Shown: in pieces, positions 50,801-62,800 of the stretch | How positions within the stretch are numbered: position 1 is the first letter of the stretch | Layout of the letters: every line of letters starts with the position of its first letter | DNA from: Pyrocephalus nanus | Lineage: Eukaryota > Chordata > Aves > Passeriformes > Tyrannidae | Direction: 5' to 3' | Length of the DNA: 64,000 nucleotides | Assembly: GCA_038380795.1 (NCBI GenBank) | Contig: CM076267.1 | Location: 19,924,001-19,988,000 of the forward strand | The notes under the pieces: generated by a model | Seen by the model: the letters and a program-made list of their open reading frames with translations, nothing else | What the model was told of the DNA's origin: nothing | Database searches by the model: none | Translations under genes and position numbers: made by a program

Positions 50801-53800
50801 ATCCAAACAGAGTATGGCTGAGTAAAAACACATTCATAGTCTTAAACGGAAGTTATTCTGTGAAAAACAGGCTTGTTGGTTTAGATGACTGGCATAAAGA
50901 GAACAAAAACTGTACAATAGAAATACTGATTTCTTGACTGGGAATATGACAAAAATAATTAACTGTGTAGATTCAACATTGTCTTCTCTTAAATGCATAG
51001 AAATGCATACTGTGAAACTACACCAGTTCAACGTCTGTCTGGCCTTGCTTGTTGTATGACTCTGAGGACACAGATTTTCTCTGCCATTCCTGTATTCTAC
51101 TACATCTAGTATTTCAAGCACAGAATGTCTGATGAGTTGTTATATGCTGCACACATAAAAGTGCCTAAATCAGGCAAATTCAAAGTACATCTTTGTTTGA
51201 AGGGTGACATCGGTTTGACAGGAAGACCGGGCCCCGTTGGGCCACCTGGAGTTGGCGAGCCAGGATTTATGGTACGTCTGTCTTTTATTTGGTGAGAAGG
51301 AAGCAGGACAGAAAGGGAAAATTCTCTCTGTTTCCCTGTAAAAATGTGTGTTAAGTGATACCACCTCTTTTCCTTCTTCCAGTATGTTTTTCACTGTCAT
51401 ACACACTACATTGTCTGACTCTCGTTTCCCTCAATAAACTGGAAATGTTTCCAATTTATTAACTTTTCTAATTATCTCCATCTCCAAAACAGCTATGAAA
51501 AAACATCTTATGCAAAATCACATAAATATTTAAATAAATCTGTTGCCTGATAGATACAAAGCCCTAAGTGGTAACTTATAAGTTGACTGCTTCACTAGAA
51601 CGTTAACACCAGTGTGGCTTTCAGGGGGAGAACTTCAGAATTTGTAGTAGATTTGGCTCTGAAGTCTCTTCCCTCTTTTCCTCCCCTTCCTCCTGCTGGT
51701 AGTTATAAACTCAGCCTCTTTGTGGCAATTCAGAAAATCAGTGTCATTTTTTTTCTAAATGTCAGGCAGCACATTTTACTGAGTTAAATACAGTACAGCA
51801 TTTCCCATCACCCAGATGAAAGACTTCTAGTGCAACCAGGAGGGAAAGTTTGTCCAGTTTTTTTTCACAAGTAGCTTTTCCCCTCTGAAAAGGAAAGATC
51901 TGTAATAATAATTTCAAAAGAGGTGCTCCCATGAAAAAGAGAAAGATTGTTTGGTAGCTGAACTGACTGATCTCAAACCTGCTCTGAAAATACACTACTG
52001 GAGAGGAGCAAGTTGTTGCTGAAGAGCCCAAGGAAAAGAGCAGGGAAAAGAAAAAACCAGGCCAGTGGTGACGGTCAAAGTGCTTGCAAAGTCTCTTCAA
52101 TAACACCATAGAGCAAAGAGGTACTTCATGAGAGAAGAGGTGCCTGTGATGTGAATCTTTGCTAACCACAAAAGTTGTACTGCTATAACAAGAGATTCTG
52201 ATTTTAAAAGAATATCCTAAGGATGTTACTTTAATTTACTTTAAAGTTTATTTGCTTCAAAAGAAGTTTCTTCTTATGGCTGAATGCAATGAAATTATCT
52301 TTTCCTAAGAACTAGGAGTAATTCTAAAGCTCTGTGCACAAGTAGATTTAGGCTATTCAAAGCCAAATCTACCAGCATTCTGTGGTATGTGTGTCACCAC
52401 AAGAAATAAATCAGAGAAAAAAACACACAAAAACCAGATGCTGGACAACACAGTGAAGCAGGCTCAATATGCACAGATTTTGGACTTGCATTTAGTGAAA
52501 TGTTTTGGTTGTCTTATTTGCCTGTTGTGGCCCTATCAGATTTGCTTTCAAAAAGAGAAGGGCATGCTATTACTCTCTCTGCCAATTACCATCAAATAAC
52601 TCTACAGCCTTGTCTCCCTCAGCACTACTCTGTGCTTTAATCTGGTTCTCTCTGTCTCTCATGATTATACTGATACATTAATAAGGATTAGTAAGAATTT
52701 GTAAAATAGAAGTTTAGGGAGTGAACATCTCAAAAGTATAAGGAATAGGAATTTCAGCTACATAATCCGTGATTCACTGGTAACCAGAAAAATATTGTTA
52801 TTGCTGCAGGCCTGAATACTCATCACTTATTCACTGGGAATAGAGTATTACTGCATTATTTTTAACAGGTTATCCTTACAACAACATTTGAACACTTGCT
52901 TATAATTGACAATGACATAGAACACACTGCTGTTCATCTGAGTGATTAATACGTATTCTAGGTCATTTTAAACTTCTGTTAACAGGGACCTCAAGGACCA
53001 CAAGGTGTTCAAGGAGAAAGAGGTTCACCAGGAGAAGGGCTTCCAGGAGCAAAGGTACAGCAGTCAAAGGGTTTTAAGACCAGAGCAGCACCATTCAATG
53101 AGTGCATGCCAAAACAAGTCCATAGCAGGCACAGGAATCTGAGAAAAGTACCTTGTAAATAATATTAAAATTTGGCATCAAACAACCCGATATATTTTCA
53201 TGGAATTCACTTGGTCCCAACATGACCTGTAGGCACAGCTAGCCTTTGGGGCCTGTAAAGCTGATATTTAATTCCCCTGATGCTTGATTTGTGGGATCTA
53301 AGTGTGGAATGAGTTCCAGATATAATTTTAAAACAGCCTTGAGCATAAATAAAATACTATAAAATTGTTTCTACATGAAAAATTTAGCATTTTGTTGTTG
53401 CTTTTTTCTAAATCCTTATTTAGAGAGATCTTTGCTGTCACTAAAGACAGCCTTCTAAGCTTCTTACATACCTCAGCCACCAGCTTATGCATTTTAGCGA
53501 AAGTCTGAATTCAATTTGTGGGAAAAGAAAGCTGCTCTTACTAATTTTCAGATGCAGTGGAAGTAATGGCAGTAGTAGTGGTACCTGCATGGATGGACTC
53601 ACTAGAAGATCCTTTTGCTGCTCACTGAAAACCAGTGCCCAGGCTGAGTTTGTCACTTCAGCCTTTGGTTACAACAACGAAGCGACACACTTGTACACAA
53701 GCTAAATAAGTAACTAAACAGTTTGCTCATTTTTATGCATACACCAAGGCAATTCTGGTTGGAAAAACAACAAAAAATTGTTTCACAGATGCAGAGTCCA

Positions 53801-56800
53801 ACTGTCCCTTAGAAATCTTAGGATTTCTGCTTAGCTCAACACTGTAGTCAGCTAGGTTTAAATTTAACTGCTGCTAGCAACATAGTATCTTCAACCATTC
53901 GGTGTGCATTTTATGATGAATTATATAAATTATTTACCCTCATTGTTGGTGGCTTATATTTGCTTAGCAGATCTCATGAATGAAAACAAACAAAAAACAA
54001 TTTGAAGAAAATGCACTTCAAAATCACTCCACTTCCACTGAAATACCAATTTATGTGGGAAGAAACACTGCAACTAGTAAGTAAAGCACAGCAGCAAGGC
54101 ACAGTGGGAACAAGTACAGACAAATGCATAATCTAACCTAAAACTATTAAGCAACTGGGATAGATAGAATAAAATAATCAAAGTGGAATTCTGTCAGCAC
54201 TATTGAAACTCTTGGTTCTATTAAAAATGCACTAGTTTTTACTGCCAAGTCTGACCTGGAGCCAAGCATGTAGCAACAGAGTCTGTATCTAATCCTATTT
54301 ATGGCTGCCAAGCATGTCAGCTTTCTGGTTTTAAACACATTTTAAACAGGTGATTTTCTAATCTAAGAAAATTTACAGTTGCTTTCTTCACAATATCTTT
54401 ACTACAAGGCCACAGTTCAGTAAGAAGGATAATGAAGGCAGATGTTCTAAAGCATCAGCAGTAAAGAATTTAAAACAGAAATCCACATAATGTATTTTAG
54501 TCAAAGTTACAAAGATGGAATTGGTTACTGGGGAAAGAAAAGACCCACCTGGAGCATAAATTTGATGTCTGGGTGATTCTGTAACAATTTATACAAGCTA
54601 ACATCTGCCTCTACATGTTTTATTAACATAAGTACAAGAAAGCACAATATTTGCATCCTTATTAGTAACCTGCACTTTCCCAAGTCCACTGCTTTGTAAA
54701 GAAACATTTAGGAAGACAATGCCATTTACAAATAGACTTCTACAGCAATACAGTTGGCCTGGTCTTCAGTCAGGCAAAATGGTTAGTGAGAGCCAAGGAG
54801 ATTAACCCATGAGACAAATAAGCAGAATTCAGTTTTCAATTAGTCTCAATACTCAGCCCTGCAAACATTTTAATCAGTTCTGGTTTTGCCATTGATTTGA
54901 GAGGAAGCAAAACAGGACCTTAAACAATTGAGATGGGCAGAAACATAAAAAGAAGCTTGTTCAGCTCTTTCATCAGCCATTTCAAACTGCAGAGCAAGCT
55001 CATTTGAAAAGATCACCTCTGGAACACTGATTCAGGAGCTGCTTTCTGGTTCTCAGTTTGGTTTTCATGATGACAGAGTAAACACTGTCTCTAGTTACAC
55101 AGTTAACAAGATAATATTTTTTCACGTAGGGAGACCGTGGTTTTGATGGACCAAAGGGCCCTCGTGGACTTCCAGGCATCAGCATAAAAGGTGACAAGGT
55201 GAGCAAGGAATACACCAGGGGATTAATGAAGTGCCAATAAATCTACATAATACAGGGAATATGGGACTGATATTCACTACAAAAGGTGAAATGCGGCAAG
55301 GAACCCACAAAAGACCCTGGATAATATGGTATTTTGTTGAGATTTATGCCAAATAAATATTTTAGTATTTATATCCAAATAATATATATATAAATAAATA
55401 TTTATATTTATATGAAATTTTAATATGAATATCCAAACCTATTTTAATATTTCTTCATATCAAAAAAGATGTTAGAAAAAGCATCTGATTCTGTGGCAAA
55501 ATTTAGGTTTAAAAAGGGAAAAAGAGACTACCAGTTGTTTGCAATTGAAACAGCACAGAATAAATGCATATATGAAAAATAAAAGATCAGATTCCCCAGC
55601 TTCACTGACTTCAAGAGAGGTTAAGTCAACATGTACTAGCATGGGAGTTGTCCGAGATTGTTTCTATATCTTTACACAACTAAGCAATTTTACTTTTTTT
55701 GCCAGGGTGAATTTGGTCCTCCTGGTTTACCTGGACCAGTTGGATTACCTGGAATTGGAATTCAAGGAGAGAAGGTGCAATTTTCACTTTCCCCTCACCT
55801 CAAACTTATATGTATAGTAACAGATAGTATTTTATCTTTAATAATTACTTAACTAATCTTCTCAGGGAGTGGAAGGCCCAAAAGGACCACCTGGCTCTAG
55901 AGGGCTACCAGGACAGGGACTACCTGGACCAAAGGTAAGGGAATTTTCTGAAGTAAACGCTACTGTGCTGGTTTTACTGTTCTGTTTCATGATTAAGAAA
56001 TAGTCTGTCTCTATCCTTATCCATGTTAAAGTGCTGAAGAGCAATCTAAGTATTGACATAGACACAGAAAACTAATTTCTTTATTAATATTATAAAATTG
56101 TACAGCAGATACAACTCCAGTGAAAAGCCTTTGTAAACTGATGCCACAGCTATCTATTTCGGTTTGGGCTTGACTCTACACAGAACCTTTGAGGTAGACA
56201 AAGTGAGCTGCACTGTGTCCAATACATTTCCATTCAGAGTGTTCTCTGCCTTGAACTTGCAGTTTCATCATACCATATGCAGGTGCAGTGAAACACTTCC
56301 AAAAAGTAATTGCACTTAACAGAGAGGAATACCAAAATTTCAAAATCATCTTTTATCCTCACTGTACTGTTTTCAAGTCAGAAAAATACATACTTAGATG
56401 CCTTAGAGGCTGGCTGCCTTCTTTGTTGCTTCTGCTAACTGTTGTCTTTCCTGAATTTGTGTATTTACTGTATCTAGATGTTAAAAATTATCCAAGGTGC
56501 AATGAAGATTACCTTTTCTGAAGGAAAAGTGTTAGAATAATTTAGCCTTGGCAGATTTGCAAAATACAGAATTGTTAATGAACGATGTCACCCTAGAGGT
56601 GTTTGGAATTGAGATATAATGGGATTCCCTGAAAGAGGTGACAAATAAAGTTCTGAATGACTGAAGGCTATTAAAGCATGGTAAAAAGGAAGCAGAAGTG
56701 TAAGTGGATCAAGTGTCCACACAGGTAAAGAATTTTGCAGCATCAGATGTCACCTCTTACATTTTAAGTGATTGTGCAGGGATATTCTTTATCCCTGGTA

Positions 56801-59800
56801 AAAAGAAAGAGAAGAATAAATTATCTGTAGATGCCAGATATGCTCCTGAAATATCAGCTACTTTGGGAAGAAAGATTCCCAGTGACATACAACTACAGAT
56901 CTATAGCTTTTATAATTTCCAACAACACTTCTTTGGTGACAGCTCAAAATATGTGACAGATTCCCAATCTTTGTGAGCAAGGGTTTAACACATCATATTA
57001 AAGACAATATCATGCAAATCTTCCTTTAAACGTAAGCAATGAAGTGTATGCTTTGATACTTTTCCATAATAATGCTGTTAAAAACTAATATCTACTTAAG
57101 GGTGAACAAGGCTTGCCTGGAGAGACTGGAGTGCCAGGAGAAAGAGGTATTGGAGAACCTGGTTCTAAGGTACTTTGTTAATAGAGGAATTATTTTATCT
57201 ATTTATTTATTCAGATTATAAATTTGTGTTTCCTGAGTATCCTTTCTGTAGACACTAAAAATAGGTTTTGAAATAAAATTTATGTTCTACATCCTCACAT
57301 CTTCATACAAGAAACGAGCTGTGCTAATAGAGAGCAAGCACAGTTGCTAAGAGGAGAGGAAGCTGTAACCAGATTATCTTAGTGCTGAAGTGACCAAAAC
57401 AGTAACCAGGCCTTATGTCATTAACAGCCAGATTAACATAAAATATGGCAATAGATGAAAAAGTACTTTTGTGATAGTAGAAAGGCACAGGGCTGTCGTG
57501 ATTTTGCTCTTGTTTGTTACAGATTTGGGACAGGAGTTGGAAAAGAAAAGAAATTATTCAACTTCTTTCTTTAATTTTACAAAATACAGTAATGCTGATT
57601 GTATTCATTTGACCCTAAATGATCCCATTTCATCTAAAGCCAGGTCAGGCTCTTGAATCTTAGTGAAATAGGCCCATGACAATTCCACTGCCATCAACAG
57701 ATTTGCACTGATATTCACCAATATCAGTGTTAAGATGTCAATCATCATGTCACAGTTCTATCTGATAAATGCTGCCAGTTAATGATATGATGGCATTATG
57801 TTTTAAGAATGAGCTGGAGCATTAACAGCTAATAATTTTAATTGTGCAGATAAAGTGCAAATTTCAAACAATCAGATGGTAGGAAAGCACCAGGTCATGA
57901 GAGTTATCTTTAAAAAAAAGTCAAGATTTGGGGTCATATGCATAAATATTTGCTATAAATATATTTAAAGTTTAGGAAAAAAATTAAATAGATTTCCTCA
58001 AGTCAGAGAAAGATTAGTACTAAGTTTGTATTTAATTGAAGGATTTACTTTTTGTCGATGTTAGGGTGAGCCAGGGCCTTCAGGACTGGCAGGTCTGCCT
58101 GGACTTCCAGGAGAAGATGGAGCCCCTGGACAAAAGGTTGGTTCATCTCTGTCTGCAGTCTGCCTCCTTCCCTCCAAGCATTCCTACTGCTCTCCCTGTG
58201 CTGATACCCGGACTTAGAAGAGAGAGTGGAAAAGCACCACACTTTTCAGTGACAAGAATTCTCTTTCAAATATAGTTTTTTAGGGAAAACTACTTTTTCT
58301 ACTTTTTTAGGGTGGGGCATTGACTCATATTGTTTACAGTTTTTGGCTATTTAAAATCCACTAAATGCCCTGCAACTCAGAAGGAAAACCACTAAAATGT
58401 CTATGGGAAACCTTTCTGGTCTTCTGATCATGTTATTGTTCTAGAATTAGAAACCCCAATATTTAAGATTATATAATCAAAGTGTTCAGCCATCGCTAAG
58501 GCTACTTCATGCATTCCACCTGGAGTTTTATACTGCATGCTTTGGAATGTGGGAAGAAAATCCTTAACCCATCTGACATCAGTGGGAGTTTTGTCATTGA
58601 CTCTAAAAGGTCTGTGATTTTAATGAACTTATTCAAGGGAATACAGAGTTGATCTTGCACCATGTCTATGCAGTGCTATGAAATGCCCCTTTGATTTTTC
58701 TGTTCAAGGGTGAACCAGGGTTACCTGGTCTTAGAGGTCTTGAAGGTGCTCCAGGGATTGGAATACAGGGGGAAAAGGTGAGAATTTCTTACTAAAGATG
58801 TCACTCAAAATTGTAATGTTCCAGGAATAGGTTTGTCAAAGCCTTGGGTTTTTTTTTTGTAGGTAACAAAAATTATTATTCTGGACTCATAGTTTTATTT
58901 TTGGTGTAATTATTACACCCTAATAATCCGCTTGAATACCAGCTTTCCCTTTACAAACTCTACACTACTATCAGCTTTTTCTTCCTGGAAGTGTAAGCTG
59001 GTCAAACAGACAAGGCATTGTGATCAATTGATTGGCCCTATTTGCCTTAGAATCAAAAAAAAAAAAAAGTACTACCAAGTGAATTCTGTTTTCCTGGTTT
59101 GATTATTTTTCTTGCATAGTATCTTTTTAATGTACTAACTTACTTCTCAGCTGCAAAGATTCAATCTTTAAAATTCCTTTTGGGTTGTTTTTTTTTCCCC
59201 ATAGTATTCACTGCTAAGTCAATTAATTTCATTTTGGATTAAATCTACATAGTTGTAACTGTACAAATCCAAAACTGGACAATTATTGAGCAGAATTAAC
59301 TGACTTGCCAGTGAAGGCAATAGGAACAGCTCACGTGCACCACTTACAAGATAGATCTTTGCTATCTTTCACTGACATTTACACTTAACTTCAGTTAGCA
59401 CATTCTTATAATAATAATAATTCTTAATATTACTTGGTATGTGTGACATGCCTTCTCTATTTTTGTAGGGAGATCAAGGCCAGAGAGGAATACGTGGATT
59501 AACAGGACCAGCAGGAGTGCCTGGACCTCCTGGAGCTAAAGTGAGTTTATTACTGTTATGTGTGTAAAGTAGCCTCCCAAAGCTGTGCTTTGTTCCAGAT
59601 CTAAAAAAAAAAACCTGTTCCAGGATTAACATGCTTCATTAAATAACTATAAAAAAACCCCCCAAACTTCACGTAACTCTTCTCTTAGCAAGACACACCA
59701 TGATCCCTATAAACAGCTAGAAGCATTTTTTAAAAAACTTTGCCTTTACCACATTGCTTCCCTGTTGGTTTACAAAAACTTAAGGTATCTACTGGTATTT

Positions 59801-62800
59801 TTATACTGAAATATTTGGGAAAATAGTATTGTGTATGGAATATACATATGTGACAGGACTTTATTTTCCCTTACACTGACTCATGGCTGATATTCTTTTA
59901 TGAATTTGGAGTTTCCCTTAAAACACTCAGTACTCACTGAAAGTGAGAGAAGAGCTACTCTAGGTTTCATCTCCAGTTTCTTAGTAAGTCTTTTGCTATT
60001 CATTCACACAAGAGTATTTCCATATAAACCGAAAAAGAGTTCACTGAAAGGACTAAGTTCAAAAAATGTAATCTAAGAGAAAAGTATACATGTTTTCAGT
60101 ATGCCAGCAGAACTGGGCAGGAAGTCTTGAGTGCTGTATGACTAAGTCTCAAATACACTCAGAAAGCATCTGTTTGTGCAGTGACTGAGAAGGATCTCAT
60201 TTCCACTGAGAGAACAGAAGTATGCTTGTTATCAGTTCTTCAAATAGATAGATATTCCACATAGAATTGCATATTAGAAATTCTAGTAAAATTTTAATGG
60301 AATATTGTAAATTATGGCATAAATGTTTTCTATGTGAGATGGTCATGCTCACTTCCAGAAAAATCCAGTGATTTTTCTCTCCTTCCTTCACTGCAGGGAG
60401 AGCCTGGTGCACTGGGACGTCCTGGAATGCCAGGTCCTCCTGGAAGAGCCGTGCCTGGGCCAAAGGTAACATCCAGATTGCAGCTCCTGGGCCTATAAAC
60501 CCAGGGTCAAAACAGAAGTAGGCTATGCTAATACTTGTTAAAACTATTTCAGCCTTATAAGGTCAACTAAAACTTCTTCTTTCCTATGAATAGAGTTCTG
60601 GATTATATCCAATCTAGTTACCACAGTGCCCTCTTATTAATTGTATGGCAGCTTGAGGCATGGCCTATCTTTGTTGATTGCTTTATTTTGAATAACCTTG
60701 GATATCAAAATACTTTTCTTTATTCTGCTTTTGGGTTTTAATGCTTGCAGTAGCAATAAATAAAATTAGTTACTATGTTTGATATATATAAATTTGTATA
60801 ACAGAAAACCAGCCTGTGATTGGAGTTTAATAAAATACATAACAGGAGTATTTATTTTCTTCATTGCAGGGTGACATTGGGTTACCTGGTCTTGCTGGAC
60901 CAGTTGGAGAACCAGGTTTTGGACTTCCTGGGGCAAAGGTAGCTTCTAAATTGCTAAACTGATTTCTGACAGAACTGTAAAATAAGGCGGGAGGATTTCA
61001 GTAAAGCAACAAAAATCTCCTAGGATGGCCAAGTGTTTCACAGTTCTTAACAAATGTGTCCTACAACTCTGTCAGAGTATAAAGATTTGCAGAGGCAGAA
61101 AACCACAGATGGTCCATCTTCCAGATTCTGTGAACCATAAGCTGATGGCAGAGAATCAGGAGAAGAATAACTGTTTCTAATTGAAGTGAATTGAGAGAAG
61201 ACACCTGATTAACTGTGCTTACAACAGCCTACATCTCAAGTACAGTTACTTTTTCTCATCCAGGCTCCTTTGCTTTGTTCCTGATTTTGACACATGACAG
61301 ATATAGACTCCAAAAAGGTCTCAGGACGTGGGCCACACTGGCACTGTGAGAATAAATGCCTTAAGTAGTGCCAGAAGAACATGAACAAGTAGCTAAGGAG
61401 TTCCCTCTAGCACTTTTCTAGTATCACCTCAGTGGTACCTAGATTCAATTTTCAAAATCCACTTTCATTCCAGGAATGATTTTGTCTGAACACCAAGAAA
61501 CTCAGGGCATATAAACCTGTGTTTCTCAAAATACACTGGATCCTGCTTGCCCCTCTCCCCTTTTTCTTTTTTTAGTGAATTTGACAGTACTTTTATTCTT
61601 CGAGTGAACTGAAGGTAGTAAGAGAAGCATGAGAAACACGGAACAATCTCTATCCCTTTTTGATCAGTTGGCAGTTTTCAGGATCCTTACATTTATTTTC
61701 ATCAGGAGGAGATTATGAGGGTGGGATCACATACTTTTCTGGTATAGTCCAGTTAATTCAGAGAACTGCATGTTGTCCCATTTCTGGGGATCCAACAGGA
61801 ATCAATCAACAGGAAGAAAGCCCTTTGCTCAGAGTTGCAAGTCTCTCTCCCTCACCTTGAGTCCCCAGAGCTCTTTCAGCTGGGTGACACTGCCTGTTTC
61901 TGTGACTACATTCTTCGTTCTTTGCTTTGCAAACATTGGTGGTTCTGTTGTCGCTTCATTCTCAGACACACATCTGCACTAAGTGGTACAGGGGAAAGCC
62001 TCTTATAATCTCATTTTTTAAAATTATTTTTGCGCTATTTCTGCATGCCCACATTTTGCGTAGCTGCAGGGACAAACACAATCTTGATCCTCCATTCAAC
62101 TGTAACTCTGAGCATTTCACTGCACCATCCTGTGAGGCTGGGAGGGTTAAAGTCCTTTTAGTTTTCTTGGCAAATCTGTTCCTGAATAATCCAGCTGCCT
62201 GCATTCATGAAAGATGCTTAATTATACATCTCCCATAGGAAGCTCCTATTCGAAGCTTTAAAGAGGTTCCACAGCATTATAGGAAAATACAATTCTAGAA
62301 CAAATTATGATAAAATGATGATAAAAATATGGGGAATGCAACTAACAGAATATCTTCTTATATGTAGGCCACAAATGACAACAGACAGAGCTCTTTAAAA
62401 ATATTAAAATTAGTGACTTAGAAGTGAATGGTCCTGTAAATCCTGAGCTGTTACTGTTATAATCCAGGATTAAATAAACCAAAAATAATAATTTACATAA
62501 TAAAATATATTAGCAGATAAACAGACAAAAAAATCAATTTACAGTATATTTGCCACAGAAGTTTCACTTTCCTGGAAAATTTCCTGCTAACAACTGTACT
62601 GGCGTTCACTCAGAGGTTTTTCCTGCCTTCATCAGGGTGACCGAGGCCTTCCAGGACCCCCCGGGCCCTTTGGCCCAAAAGGAGATGGTTATCCCGGCCC
62701 ACCTGTAAGTTTATAGACTTTTTTTTTTTATGTGAATTGGGAACAAATAAGTGCTACACGTAAGTGATTCACCTCTGTGTCTGACATCCTAGGAAAGATT

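Larger units (their letters stand above)
49731..52985 (+). other. Introns separating collagen exons 10-13
   Basis: Three introns. The first begins with GC instead of GT. The third (51272-52985) contains a 135-codon minus-strand open frame (52169-51762) with no recognisable domain or splice support. No repeats of note. Confidence 0.7.

Noticed and set aside
51762..52169. 135-codon open frame, minus strand, within a collagen intron
   Set aside because: No recognisable domain, and its hydrophobic runs follow from T-rich sequence. No promoter or splice evidence.
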